Positions 1 to 7,453 of a stretch of DNA of 40,165 nucleotides are shown piece after piece. The notes under the pieces are model-generated. The model did no database searches. It worked only from the letters and a program-made list of their open reading frames with translations, and was not told the DNA's origin. The translations under genes were made by a program, and so were the position numbers. Numbering within the stretch: position 1 is the first letter of the stretch; every line of letters starts with the position of its first letter. Origin of the DNA: a virus; the IMG/VR virus record IMGVR_UViG_3300049811_000549, positions 1-40,165 of that record; one strand, 5' to 3'.

Positions 1-385
1 CCACGGTCGGGGGCTCGACCGTGGGGATAGTCCCCACGGTGGCGTGGGGATAGTCCCCACGCTCACACTCGTTCAGCGTGGGGATAGTCCCCACGGTCGA
101 CCGTGGGGATAGTCCCCACGGTCGGGGGCCGTCGACCGTGGGGATAGTCCCTACGGTCGGGGCGGGCTCGACCGTGGGGATAGTCCCCACGGTGGCGCCC
201 TCGGATTGGTACCTCTCGCGGGCCCTCTTGAGGGCCTTGGACGCGGTGCTCCGGTCCATCTCCAGGAGCTTCACCAGGTCGTTCGGGACGATCTCGGCGC
301 CGGCCCCCTTGAGCCGGAGCAGGCAGTAGGCCACCACGGCGGCGGGGCACTCCCTGGGGTTGGCCCGGTGCCAGGCGGCAAGCAT
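1..385 (-). CDS. O-like replication initiator, N-terminal part (gene continues across the window edge at 40165)
   Basis: This is the first part of a protein that most likely binds the phage origin and recruits the replication machinery, as lambda O does. An ATG at 385 is preceded by a clear GGGAGGA Shine-Dalgarno site; an in-frame ATG at 406 has none. About 65 residues form a helix-turn-helix-like domain (VPNDLVKLLEMDRSTASKAL), followed by a repetitive linker of TVGTIPTV-type peptides encoded by palindromic DNA repeats. No stop occurs before position 1. The same frame continues at 40165 into the C-terminal part ending at 39675, giving about 291 residues. The family assignment rests on architecture (winged-helix-like start, iterons inside the gene, next gene overlapping by one base), not on recognised sequence identity. 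Confidence 0.75.
   Translation of the reverse strand, partial: MLAAWHRANPRECPAAVVAYCLLRLKGAGAEIVPNDLVKLLEMDRSTASKALKRARERYQSEGATVGTIPTVEPAPTVGTIPTVDGPRPWGLSPRSTVGTIPTLNECERGDYPHATVGTIPTVEPPTV
21..190. repeat. Six palindromic iterons, candidate replication origin inside the initiator gene
   Basis: Six copies of the 17-bp near-palindrome GTGGGGATAGTCCCCAC start at 21, 44, 78, 103, 138 and 174; only the copy at 138 differs, by one base (C to T at 152). Arms of seven bases flank a three-base centre, and flanks often extend the symmetry (CGACC/GGTCG). Centre spacings are 23, 34, 25, 35 and 36 bp. Four copies read TVGTIPT in the gene, the copy at 103 reads PWGLSPR and the copy at 44 reads RGDYPH. 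Since the DNA is conserved while the frame changes, selection appears to act on the DNA. In lambda-type phages, iterons inside the O gene are the initiator binding sites of ori. Confidence 0.8.
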
Positions 386-492
386 GTTGATGTCCTCCCG
401 CTTCATCGGGGGTTCGCTTCCGGGTTTGTCGCTCGCCGCGCGTCGCCGCCCGGCCCCCGGCGCGGGCGACGCGCCGGGGGCCGCCAGTGCCG

Positions 493-1188
493 TCACGAGA
501 GGAGGGTGTAGATCAGCCAGCACAGGCCCATCCCCCCCAGCGCCAGGGCCGCCGCGAGCGCCGCGGCCGCGCCGCCCGCCGGCGCGTCGCCGCCCGGCGC
601 GGCATGATGGAGAGGGTGGGGTGGGGGGGCGGACGAACGAGCATCCTTGCCCGGCCGCTGAGACCCGCCCCCCTCCCCCCCTGCAGCCGCCGTCTTGGCG
701 GCTGTCCCCCCTGGCCCGCCGCTCGCGGCGGCGGGCGTCTCCGGCGTGCGACCGCCGGAGTGGGCTCGGCTGGGGGAGCCCGGCCCGGATTGCGGTGGGT
801 AGATCCTGAGCTGTCCGTCACGGGCCCCCCCGCGGTTGCCGCCGCGGGGGGGCCTCTCTCGTTCGCGTTCGCGTTCGGGCGGCGTGTCGCCGTCGTACAC
901 GGTGACGACGCACTGGTTCTGCGGGTCGGCGATCACGTTGAGGCCGGCCCAGGCCCGCATGGCCGGGGGGACGCCCGCAGCGCGGACCTCGGGGGCCAGG
1001 GTGTAGCGCCGGCAGCCGCCGCCGGCCGGCATCCAGTGGCCGCCGCGCAGCACGGTGGTCACGGCCCAGTAGGGGACGCCCAGCCGCTGGAGCTTGCCGG
1101 CGGCGTGGTTGGTGACCTCGTAGCGCTCCGGGGGCAGCTCGCCGGGCCGGCGCAGCCCCCGCTTCGGGGGAGGGCTGACTTCAGCCAT
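493..1188 (-). CDS. Hypothetical protein with DUF4258-like N-terminus and C-terminal membrane helix
   Basis: The gene is 231 aa and starts eight bases before the end of recT (ATGGCTGA overlap), so it is translationally coupled to the recombination genes. Residues of about 20-105 (motifs NHAAGKLQRLGV and VVTVYDGD) have the pattern of the small alpha/beta DUF4258 fold, found in toxin-like and uncharacterised proteins. The middle is low-complexity, rich in Gly, Pro, Ala and Arg. The last 25 residues (LAAALALGGMGLCWLIYTLL) form one transmembrane helix ending at the C-terminus, like a tail anchor. The DUF4258 resemblance is by eye and function is unknown. The low-complexity middle leaves some doubt that the whole frame is one protein. 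Confidence 0.55.
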   Translation of the reverse strand: MAEVSPPPKRGLRRPGELPPERYEVTNHAAGKLQRLGVPYWAVTTVLRGGHWMPAGGGCRRYTLAPEVRAAGVPPAMRAWAGLNVIADPQNQCVVTVYDGDTPPERERERERPPRGGNRGGARDGQLRIYPPQSGPGSPSRAHSGGRTPETPAAASGGPGGTAAKTAAAGGEGGGSQRPGKDARSSAPPPHPLHHAAPGGDAPAGGAAAALAAALALGGMGLCWLIYTLLS

Positions 1189-2062
1189 TGCGGCCCCCTT
1201 CCGTGTCGTGGATGGAGTCGTCGTAGCCGGGATCCTGGGTGGCGTACTCGGCGGGCACGATCTCGGCCTGGGGCGTGTCCTCGGCCGGGGCCTCGAGGGC
1301 CGGCGTCGGGGCGAGGCGGGCGCCCAGCGCCGCGGATCTGCTCGAGGCGGGCGGCGGCGTGAGCGCGGCGGCCGGGGGCTGGTACTCCTGGTTGTCCCAG
1401 GCGATGGCGCTCTGCAGCTCCACCGAGCGGGGCAGGGCCTTGCAGAGCCGCTTCAGCGCGGTCTTGCGCGCCATCTCCGCCCAGTCGGTCCTCCACGGGC
1501 CCTCGTCGGGGCTCTGGCTCCGGGCCCGGACCGCCTCGACCTCCTCGGCCGACAGGTACTCGACGATGTGGGTGCCGTCGGGCGTCTGGCCGGTGGCGTA
1601 GACCCCGACGATGCCGCCCCGCGGGCCCGTCGCCGGGATGTGCTGCAGGACGAGCTCGGGGTCGTAGCGGTAGGTGAAGGTGTCGTTCTGGTAGACGACG
1701 GCCGACCGGATCCCCCTGCAGCCGGCCTGCCGGGCGAGCTTGACCAGCCCCTGGTAGCCGACCATGAACGTGCAGACGTGGCGGCCGGCGTGCTTGTTCC
1801 AGCGGGGGATGAGGTAGCCCTCCATCATCCCCGTCGTCAGGTCCAGGCCGAGGCTGGCGGCCTTAAGGAGCGAGGCCAGGACGCTGCCCTGGTCGCACTC
1901 GGCCAGCTTCGGGTTCTCGAAGGCCATCGCTGAGACGAGCTGGATCAGCCGCTCGGGGCCGAGGTGCCGGGGCAGGGCCTCGGCCAGCCGGTCGCGCGCC
2001 GACTCCAGGAACACCCTGAGGTCGCGCGGCGGGGTCTTGGCGGGCGTCGCGGCGCGTGTCAT
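1181..2062 (-). CDS. recT: RecT-family single-strand annealing protein
   Basis: RecT proteins coat single-stranded DNA and anneal complementary strands during phage recombination and concatemer formation. The protein is 293 aa, usual for the family. Recognisable blocks are ASLLKAASLGLDL (63-75) and FMVGYQGLVKLARQAG (99-114), plus the C-terminal signature DWAEMARKTALKRLCKALP (193-211). A Pro/Ala-rich acidic tail follows. The ATG at 2062 overlaps the stop of the YqaJ nuclease gene by four bases (ATGA), so the two are coupled, as expected for an exonuclease-annealase pair. Confidence 0.95.
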   Translation of the reverse strand: MTRAATPAKTPPRDLRVFLESARDRLAEALPRHLGPERLIQLVSAMAFENPKLAECDQGSVLASLLKAASLGLDLTTGMMEGYLIPRWNKHAGRHVCTFMVGYQGLVKLARQAGCRGIRSAVVYQNDTFTYRYDPELVLQHIPATGPRGGIVGVYATGQTPDGTHIVEYLSAEEVEAVRARSQSPDEGPWRTDWAEMARKTALKRLCKALPRSVELQSAIAWDNQEYQPPAAALTPPPASSRSAALGARLAPTPALEAPAEDTPQAEIVPAEYATQDPGYDDSIHDTEGGRNG

Positions 2063-2955
2063 GCGTCGTCCCTCCTCGGCTTGTGGGTGAGCCGGACGTA
2101 GGAGTAGGCCCTGGTGGTGACGGTCTTCTCGGCGACCTCGACGACCTTCCGGACGAAGACGTCGCCGTCGATGGTCCGGGCGGTCTCGGCGTCGCCCATC
2201 GCGGCCAGGAAGTGCGCTTTCGCGTTGGCGAGCTGGTCCTTCGCGCGGCTGGCCTCGCGGGCGGCCTCGGCGTAGGCGTCGGCCCAGAACTGGCCGTCGC
2301 CCGTCAACGTGACCTCGCGGCCCGGCGCGGGCCGGACGCGGGAGAGGACCTCGGCGTCGGCGGCCGAGGGCTCGGGCATGACCCGGGGGACGACGTGGCG
2401 GTCCCAGAACCGGCAGACGCCGTCGGCCACGGCGCGGGCCAGCGCGGCGTCCCGGCGGACGTCGTACAGCCGGAACTCCTGGCCGCCCACCAGCACGCCG
2501 AAGTGCACGACGTCGGAGCCGGCGACGACCATCTGCTGGTGGGCCTGGACGAGCCAGTGCTCCGGCAGCTCGTCGGTGCCCTCGTCGCCCAGCCGGCCGC
2601 GGGCGGCGTGGGCGCCGATCGTCTTCAGCTCCACGATCTCGCCGGCCGAGTCGATGCCGTCGAGCGTGGCGAGCAGGCAGGGCCTGCCCGGGTCCCGGAG
2701 GAAGACCTGCGACCGCTCGACGCGGCGGCCGGTCCGCTCCTCGTAGGCTTCGGCCAGCAGGGGCTCGAGCCGGGTGCCCCACCGCATGGCCTCGCTCTCC
2801 GCGTGCTCGCCGGCCAGGCCGACCTTGCGGAGGTAGAGCGACAGCGGGGTGTCGTAGGGGGAGACCCCCAGGGCGGCGGCGGCCTCGCTGGCCCCCACCC
2901 CCGTCAACCTCTCCTCGAGCCAGGCGGCCCTCTCCGCCGCCGACATCGTCGACAT
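2059..2955 (-). CDS. YqaJ-family viral recombinase exonuclease
   Basis: YqaJ (lambda-exonuclease-like) enzymes resect double-stranded DNA ends to make the single strand used by RecT. The 298-aa protein has the expected restriction-enzyme-like core: VGASEAAAALG (20-30), GTRLEP with Glu64, Asp99 in ATLDGID, the E-x-K pair Glu109/Lys111 in EIVELKT, and QAHQQM (137-142). All catalytic residues appear present. The ATG at 2955 is preceded by AGGAGG at good spacing; a second in-frame ATG lies at 2946. It overlaps recT by four bases downstream. Confidence 0.95.
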   Translation of the reverse strand: MSTMSAAERAAWLEERLTGVGASEAAAALGVSPYDTPLSLYLRKVGLAGEHAESEAMRWGTRLEPLLAEAYEERTGRRVERSQVFLRDPGRPCLLATLDGIDSAGEIVELKTIGAHAARGRLGDEGTDELPEHWLVQAHQQMVVAGSDVVHFGVLVGGQEFRLYDVRRDAALARAVADGVCRFWDRHVVPRVMPEPSAADAEVLSRVRPAPGREVTLTGDGQFWADAYAEAAREASRAKDQLANAKAHFLAAMGDAETARTIDGDVFVRKVVEVAEKTVTTRAYSYVRLTHKPRRDDA

Positions 2956-2966
2956 CGGTGCCCCTC

Positions 2967-3182
2967 CTAGTCGCCCCGCGCCGCCGGCGGCGTCGGGACG
3001 CTCTGGATCACCACCAGCGGCGGCTCCGGCTCCGACGCCGGGACCGCCGACTCGCTGACCGGCACGGGCCGCTCGCGCCACCGCGACGCGACGACCCAGC
3101 CCACGCCGGCCCAGAAACACGCGGCCGAGGCGAAGATCAGCCCCCACGCCACGCCCCGCACGACACGGTCGCCCATCTCCAT
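2967..3182 (-). CDS. Small single-pass membrane protein
   Basis: This is a 71-aa protein with one hydrophobic helix at about residues 11-31 (GVAWGLIFASAACFWAGVGW), then a basic stretch and a Pro/Glu-rich tail. The start may be at 3182 or at the second ATG at 3176; GGGGAGGG lies directly upstream and suits the latter better. It sits 11 bases before the YqaJ gene in the early operon. No family is recognised. Confidence 0.6.
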   Translation of the reverse strand: MEMGDRVVRGVAWGLIFASAACFWAGVGWVVASRWRERPVPVSESAVPASEPEPPLVVIQSVPTPPAARGD

Positions 3183-3191
3183 CCCTCCCCC

Positions 3192-3575
3192 TCAGTTCAG
3201 CCGCGGGTCGGCCTCGCCGCCGTCGAAGTCGGCGACGGCGTCGGCGGTCGGGAAGGGGACGATCGTCGGGCCGCCAAAGCACTCGCGCATCGTCTCGGCG
3301 AAGTCGGCGAAGCGGCCGTTGAACGAGGCGAGCTCGGCCTTGAGCGCCGCCACCGCGGCCCCCGGCGCCGCGTCGCGCTCCAGCCGCTCGACCCGGGCGT
3401 ACACGGCGCCCATCTCGCGGCCCTGCGCCTCGTTCAGGCCGCGGAGCCGGTCCTCGGCCCACCGCCTAACGGCGTCGACCTGGTCGTCCCTCCTCCACCT
3501 CGCCAGCCAGGCGCCCGCCGCCCCGCCGACCGCCGCGCTGGCCAACATCGCCAGCCAGTAGCCCTGCGTCTCCAT
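3192..3575 (-). CDS. Membrane-anchored coiled-coil hypothetical protein
   Basis: The protein is 127 aa. An N-terminal helix (YWLAMLASAAVGGAAGAWLA, 6-25) followed by basic residues predicts membrane anchoring with the rest in the cytoplasm. Residues of about 30-95 are a charged heptad-like helical region, and the C-terminus is acidic. The ATG overlaps the stop of the previous gene by one base (TGATG). The architecture resembles small early inner-membrane phage proteins, but no function can be given. Confidence 0.65.
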   Translation of the reverse strand: METQGYWLAMLASAAVGGAAGAWLARWRRDDQVDAVRRWAEDRLRGLNEAQGREMGAVYARVERLERDAAPGAAVAALKAELASFNGRFADFAETMRECFGGPTIVPFPTADAVADFDGGEADPRLN

Positions 3576-3988
3576 CACGCCGCCACCTCCTCCCCGCGTC
3601 GCTCCAGCCGGGCGAGATAGGCCCGCTCCGCGCGGAGCGCCAGGGCCCTCGCCCGCCCCTCGTGCGCCCGGCGCACGAGCAGCACGTCGGTCGCCCACCG
3701 GGGCTCGGACAGCCCGAGCCGCCCGGCCTCCCCGCACAGCCCGTCGGCCAGCGCGCCGACCTCGCGGCGGCGCCGGGCCAGGCGCCCCGAGGGGTCGCCC
3801 TCCCGCGCCGCCCGCAGCCCGAGGGCGTGCCAGGCCGCCAGCAGCCCGCCGGCCCGCCGCAGCCTCGCGGCCATCAGCCACAGCGCCGCCGGCGAGCCCC
3901 GCCGCGGCGTCAGCCAGTCGCGGGGCGGGTCGTCGCCCCAGTCGGCCTCCGGCGCGGAGGCCAGCTTCCAGGAGTCGTAGCCGGTCAT
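3575..3988 (-). CDS. Arg/Ala-rich helical hypothetical protein
   Basis: This is a 137-aa, strongly basic, almost wholly helical protein (many Arg-Arg and Ala-Leu runs) with a short acidic N-terminus (MTGYDSWKLASAPEADWGDD). No membrane helix and no known motif are seen. It is joined to the next gene by a TGATG overlap and belongs to the early operon. A role in nucleic-acid binding is possible from the charge, but that is only inference. Confidence 0.6.
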   Translation of the reverse strand: MTGYDSWKLASAPEADWGDDPPRDWLTPRRGSPAALWLMAARLRRAGGLLAAWHALGLRAAREGDPSGRLARRRREVGALADGLCGEAGRLGLSEPRWATDVLLVRRAHEGRARALALRAERAYLARLERRGEEVAA

Positions 3989-4013
3989 GGCCCCAGCCCT
4001 CCCCGCGTCAGGG

Positions 4014-4370
4014 TCAGACGGCCTCGGCCGGGGTGAAGGGCTCGACGCGCGGGCCGAGCTTCTCGGCCGTCCCGATCTCGTGGATCTCCAGCACCGGCGG
4101 GCCGACGGGCAGCTCGCGGACCTGGTAGACGCGGCTGTAGTCGTGCACCAGCCGCACGCCGGCGCCGAGCATGCGGGCCCGCAGCTCGTCGGCGAACCGC
4201 TGCTTGCGCGCCATCCACAGCTCGGCCTCGGCCTGCGCCTTGTCGCGGGCGTCGACGCAGCTCGCCTGCGAGCAGTCCGCCATCCTGAGCTGCCGCATCA
4301 GCTCGTCGGCCGTCAGGCCGCGGATCTCGCCGTCGGCCAGCTCGCGGCCGGGTTCCTGGCTCAAATACAT
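4014..4370 (-). CDS. Hypothetical protein with central coiled coil
   Basis: The protein is 118 aa. Residues of about 17-68 form a charged helix (ADELMRQLRMADC, then ARDKAQAEAELWMARKQRF) with two cysteines six apart (CSQASC is the core). The C-terminal half looks like a small beta region (VRLVHDYSRVYQVRELPV). It follows the antirepressor gene after a 113-base gap in which no promoter is obvious. No family is recognised. Confidence 0.6.
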   Translation of the reverse strand: MYLSQEPGRELADGEIRGLTADELMRQLRMADCSQASCVDARDKAQAEAELWMARKQRFADELRARMLGAGVRLVHDYSRVYQVRELPVGPPVLEIHEIGTAEKLGPRVEPFTPAEAV

Positions 4371-4483
4371 CGGGGCTCTCCCTCGCTCGGCGCGGACGGC
4401 GATCGGGGCCGCCCGCGCGGTCTCGTGTGGCGAAATCGGAACGTGTCAGACTTTGCCGGCCGCGCAACGGCGGGGCCGGCGAA

Positions 4484-5362
4484 TCACTGCTGCGGCGTGG
4501 CCGGCGGCGGCAGCGCCGCGGGGATGGGCACCACGTCGATGATCCGCCCCCGCCTCTCGTCGTCCACCAGGCCGAAGCGGCGGCCGGGGCCGAGCTTCGC
4601 CAGGGTCTCCGACGTGATCTCCCGGCTGATCGATTCGAGGAGGGCGGGTTGCTTCTCGACCGGGACGGACTGCTCCAGGCTGGCCCGCCTCGCGACCGCC
4701 TTCGCCAGCCGGTTGGCGGCCAGCGGGACCTCGCCCATGCGGTCCAGCGGCGTCTCCCAGGCCCGCTGGCCGAGGGCCCCGCGCAGCTCGGCCGCGGTCC
4801 GGCCGAACTGGCCGCGGTAGCCGGCGTTGTGCCAGTCGGCCAGGTCGCCGACGTCGGCGCCGTCGGCCAGCATCCGGGCGCGGTCGGCCTTGTTGGCGTC
4901 GAGCTGCTTGACGCGCTCGCAGGCGGTGGCGGGGTCGCACTTCAGCCTGCGGCGGACCTTCTCGGCCCGCGGCATCTGGTATGTGCCCGTCTTCCGGAGC
5001 GTCGGGAGGATGTGATGGAACACCCACCTGCGGAACTGCTCGGCCTCGGGCTTCCGGCTCGTGAAGATCAGCCGATAGAGCCCGGGCTCATTGACGACAA
5101 GCATCTGCTGCTCGCCGCCGGGGGTGTAGACAGCTTCTACCCCCTTCTCGTCCTCGGCCACCTGCTTCGCGAGGGTGTCTCGCGGGTTCTGGATGTCGAG
5201 GATCCGGCAAACGTCTTTGGCGACCCACCAAGGCTCGCCGTTCTTCATGACGACCCGCACCTTGCTGTCTTCGTACGGAAGACGCAGGACGGGGTCTCTC
5301 GGCCTCTCCTCGATGGGGTTGCCGAACAAATCGAGTTCGCGCGGGGCCTTGGCCTTCGTCAC
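4484..5362 (-). CDS. BRO-N domain phage antirepressor
   Basis: Phage antirepressors of this type bind DNA or the lysogeny repressor and favour lytic growth. In this 292-aa protein residues of about 24-128 are a BRO-N domain, with PWWVAKDVCRILDI (44-57) and NEPGLYRLIFTSRKPEAEQ (91-109) followed by FRRWVFHHILPTLRKTG. The remaining 165 residues are a basic, mostly helical C-terminal domain I do not recognise; it is not an obvious KilA-C/ANT domain. The start is GTG at 5362, just after the small regulator gene ending at 5366. It is the second gene of the leftward early operon. Confidence 0.9.
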   Translation of the reverse strand: MTKAKAPRELDLFGNPIEERPRDPVLRLPYEDSKVRVVMKNGEPWWVAKDVCRILDIQNPRDTLAKQVAEDEKGVEAVYTPGGEQQMLVVNEPGLYRLIFTSRKPEAEQFRRWVFHHILPTLRKTGTYQMPRAEKVRRRLKCDPATACERVKQLDANKADRARMLADGADVGDLADWHNAGYRGQFGRTAAELRGALGQRAWETPLDRMGEVPLAANRLAKAVARRASLEQSVPVEKQPALLESISREITSETLAKLGPGRRFGLVDDERRGRIIDVVPIPAALPPPATPQQ

Positions 5363-5365
5363 GGC

Positions 5366-5587
5366 TCAGGCCTCCCGCGCCAGGGTCACGTCCCTGGGCT
5401 TGGGCTGCTTCAGCCGCCGGAGCTGCGGCTCGATCTCGCGGACCTGCTCGGGCGTCAGCAGCCACGAGTTGCCGGTGGCCATGAAGTCCACCCCGGAGGC
5501 CCGGATGACCGTGGCCACCTCGTGGACCCGGAGGCCCCACTCCCTGGCGATGCTGCTGGCAGTTCGGAGCACTTCATCCCTCCCCAT
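5366..5587 (-). CDS. Small winged-helix-like early regulator (Cro/excisionase-like)
   Basis: This is a 73-aa protein starting at ATG 5587. It has a helix-turn-helix-like first half (EWGLRVHEVATVIRASG), a short beta-turn resembling a wing (FMATGNSWLLT) and a final recognition-type helix (PEQVREIEPQLRRL). It is the first gene of the leftward operon and lies opposite the repressor, the place of cro in lambdoid phages. The frame stays open upstream to 5638, but that start would lie in the candidate promoter, so 5587 is preferred. There is no good Shine-Dalgarno site and the predicted leader is only about 15 bases. Fold assignment is by eye. Confidence 0.6.
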   Translation of the reverse strand: MGRDEVLRTASSIAREWGLRVHEVATVIRASGVDFMATGNSWLLTPEQVREIEPQLRRLKQPKPRDVTLAREA

Positions 5588-5609
5588 GCAACGTTTGTCG
5601 CACGAGAGA

Positions 5610-5638
5610 AGGTTACAACCATAAGTTCTAAAGGTCAA
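5610..5638 (-). promoter_or_regulatory. Candidate early leftward promoter
   Basis: On the minus strand TTGACC (5638-5633) and TAACCT (5615-5610) are separated by 17 bases. The -35 box is 5/6 and the -10 box 3/6 to the sigma-70 consensus. It lies in the AT-rich island between divergent regulators, directly upstream of the gene starting at 5587, and would drive the early operon. Confidence 0.45.
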
Positions 5639-5665
5639 TACTCCAGGTTTTAATTCTCAGCATTT

Positions 5666-5679
5666 ATTCCAACTGGAAT
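5666..5679. promoter_or_regulatory. Dyad operator candidate in the lysogeny switch
   Basis: ATTCCA-AC-TGGAAT is a perfect six-base inverted repeat with a two-base centre, 35 bases upstream of the repressor start. Related half-sites ACTCCA and TGGAGT occur at 5640-5645 and 5687-5692. Its place between the divergent repressor and early genes suits a repressor operator. Confidence 0.5.
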
Positions 5680-5714
5680 TGCACTATGGAGTTGCGATCG
5701 TGATCCTCATCCAT

Positions 5715-6086
5715 ATGACCATCGGCGAGAAGCTTAAGCTGCTGTCCGACCACTACCGCCTGTCGCAATCCGCGCTCGCGGAAGCCGCCGGAGTATCGCA
5801 ATCTCAAGTCTCTAAATGGTTTCGCAATGTGAACACGCCTGATGTTTATCAAGCATTTCGAATGGCGAGGAAGCTTAACGTCCCTCTGGAATTCCTGGCG
5901 GACGACGAGCAGAACGTCCTGGCCAGCGAGGAGGCCAGGCGACTAGAGGCCGACATCCTGGAGGCAGCGAGAGACCTGGGGTATGAGGTGGCGAGAGCTA
6001 GGCTCCGCCGCCCATCTCCGGGTGAGTTGACATATGGGCCAAATCGAGTCCCGGCGGCACCTGATCGGACGCGGGAGCGAGAGTGA
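5715..6086 (+). CDS. cI-type lysogeny repressor (XRE-family HTH)
   Basis: This is a 123-aa DNA-binding protein with a clear XRE helix-turn-helix at residues 17-36 (LSQSALAEAAGVSQSQVSKW), followed by FRMARKLNVPLEFLADD, typical of Cro/CI-type regulators. The C-terminal 50 residues are basic and disordered-looking. There is no peptidase S24 autocleavage domain, so inactivation probably depends on the antirepressor rather than RecA. The ATG at 5715 is chosen because upstream TTG starts add residues that do not fit the family. It is divergent from the early operon. Its local base composition is less GC-rich than the rest. Confidence 0.85.
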   Translation: MTIGEKLKLLSDHYRLSQSALAEAAGVSQSQVSKWFRNVNTPDVYQAFRMARKLNVPLEFLADDEQNVLASEEARRLEADILEAARDLGYEVARARLRRPSPGELTYGPNRVPAAPDRTRERE

Positions 6087-6243
6087 CGACAAAAAGGCTG
6101 CGCCCGCTCTCGCTGGGCTGGGCGAGGTCGCGGTGGTGTTCGGGCAGCTTTAATCGGTCGGACGTGCGATAGGCCCAGACGATATGCTCGATTTGCCCCA
6201 GTTGGATGCGGTATTTCTCGGGCTTCAGGTTCGCTTCCGCCAT
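5998..6243 (-). CDS. Small hypothetical protein convergent with the repressor
   Basis: The 81-aa frame starts at ATG 6243 behind a strong GGGAGG site. The first 55 residues look like ordinary protein (KPEKYRIQLGQIEHIVWAYR and SLFVVTLAPAS), possibly a short beta-rich domain. Its last 89 bases overlap the repressor gene on the other strand. No family is recognised. The strong ribosome site is the main support. Confidence 0.45.
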   Translation of the reverse strand: MAEANLKPEKYRIQLGQIEHIVWAYRTSDRLKLPEHHRDLAQPSESGRSLFVVTLAPASDQVPPGLDLAHMSTHPEMGGGA

Positions 6244-6587
6244 CGCTGCCTCCCGAATCCTTCGATGTCTCTAGTGCGATGATCGAACGCGCGTCGCGGC
6301 GGCTTGCAGCCCATCCATTCAAACCCGGCGGCGATTTTACATCGCCCCGGCGCAATCGATACGGCCGGCAGGATCGCCGCCGGCCCCGCAGGAGGCCCGC
6401 GAAAGCCCGGGGAACCGCCCGCCCGGTCGGGTCCAATTTGCCCCCGCCGCATTCCTCGCCATCACCCACCCCCGTCGTCGGGGCCAGCCGCACAGAGGGA
6501 CTCCACGGGGATAGTGTACGTCGGGACAGTGTGGGTGCAAGCGGGGAGGGGGGGGGTAGCTGGGCCCTTGAAGAAAGGAGACCGCAA
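6244..6587. other. Gene-free stretch upstream of the 6588 gene
   Basis: These 344 bases hold no convincing coding frame. They separate a leftward gene start (6243) from a rightward gene start (6588), so divergent promoters are expected. I see no boxes good enough to name. AAAGGAGA near 6575 is the ribosome site of the 6588 gene. Confidence 0.4.
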
Positions 6588-7130
6588 GTGCTCGAAGTCG
6601 AGATGGACCCCCGCGCGGGGGTGCTGATGGATCTCCTGGAGATCGGCCAGGATCGGGTCCGCAAGGTGCTGAACGAGCCGGGCCCGTACGAGGTGAGCGG
6701 GGACGGCGCGATCTACACCGCGCTGCGCGACCTGGGGGGAGGCCGCCTGTTCTTCGCGGAAGCGTCGATTGCCGACGCCGGCCTGGTCGGCGGCCTGGTC
6801 GAGCCCAGGCGGGTGCGCGTGCATCTGGCGCTCGAGCTCGCCGCCGAGCTACCCGCCGGTTGGGTCGACATCAACTCGCCGATGGGGGTCGTTCTCGACC
6901 GCGTGGCACGCAGCTTCGGTTTCCGGGTGAGCGGGCACCCAGACCGGCCCTTCGCTCACGTCTACGTCGGGCCCATGGACGGTGCCCTGCGCCTCGACCC
7001 GGAGCCGGCCGACGGGAGGGACGTGGTGAACTTCGCCGTCTTGACCGGTGACGGCCGCGGCTACTCGGTCGCCTACGCCATCGACGTGGCGAAGTACCGC
7101 CGCTGGTTCCGCGGCGAGGGGGTTGGGTGA
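6588..7130 (+). CDS. Hypothetical protein of the lysogeny region
   Basis: The protein is 180 aa and starts with GTG at 6588, eight bases after AAAGGAGA; the frame is open further upstream but without a ribosome site. It has an acidic alpha/beta composition without membrane helices. Visible segments are LMDLLEIGQDRVRKVLNEPG (residues 13-32), a middle region with FGFRVSGHPDRPFAHVYVGP, and a YSVAYAIDVAKYRRWFRG ending. Being transcribed with the repressor strand, it may be a lysogenic-conversion or defence gene. No family is recognised. Confidence 0.6.
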   Translation: MLEVEMDPRAGVLMDLLEIGQDRVRKVLNEPGPYEVSGDGAIYTALRDLGGGRLFFAEASIADAGLVGGLVEPRRVRVHLALELAAELPAGWVDINSPMGVVLDRVARSFGFRVSGHPDRPFAHVYVGPMDGALRLDPEPADGRDVVNFAVLTGDGRGYSVAYAIDVAKYRRWFRGEGVG

Positions 7131-7140
7131 GCGGGATCGC

Positions 7141-7338
7141 TCAGCCCGGCCCCGGCTTCTGCCAGATCTCCGACGCGGGTACTTCGCGGGTCTCGGCCCT
7201 GTAGCCGGCCCCGGTCGCGACGTAATCGACGATCGTCGCCCTCATCTCGGGCCATGGCCCGTGGACGAGGATGGTCCTGCCGGGGGGCCGTCCCGGGCCC
7301 GGCCTCACGTCGTCGGCCCTGCCGTTGAACTCGGTCAT
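7141..7338 (-). CDS. Small hypothetical protein
   Basis: This is a 65-aa protein with ATG at 7338 preceded by AAAGGAG at seven bases. It has a Pro/Gly-rich start (RPGPGRPPGRTILVHGPWPE) and a short alpha/beta end (MRATIVDYVATGAGYRAETR). It converges on the 6588 gene with ten bases between stops. No function is recognised. Confidence 0.5.
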   Translation of the reverse strand: MTEFNGRADDVRPGPGRPPGRTILVHGPWPEMRATIVDYVATGAGYRAETREVPASEIWQKPGPG

Positions 7339-7453
7339 GGGACGCTCCTTTCTCGACTACACCATCGCGTCAGCCGGGCGTGCCGCTGACTCTTTTTCGC
7401 GCGGGCCCCCCCCCGGCGCCCTGGCGCAGCGCCCGATTCCCCGGGGAGGGAAA

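Noticed and set aside
1-200. CRISPR array from regularly repeated palindromes
   Set aside because: Spacers are only 6-19 bases, uneven and partly repeated, and the array lies inside a coding frame.
1-200. Insertion-type REP palindrome cluster
   Set aside because: Copies are almost identical, confined to one site inside the initiator gene and keep its frame open, which fits iterons better.
6504-6520. GGGGATAGT near 6507-6515 resembling half of an iteron
   Set aside because: Only nine bases match and the palindrome is broken; chance agreement is likely in such GC-rich DNA.
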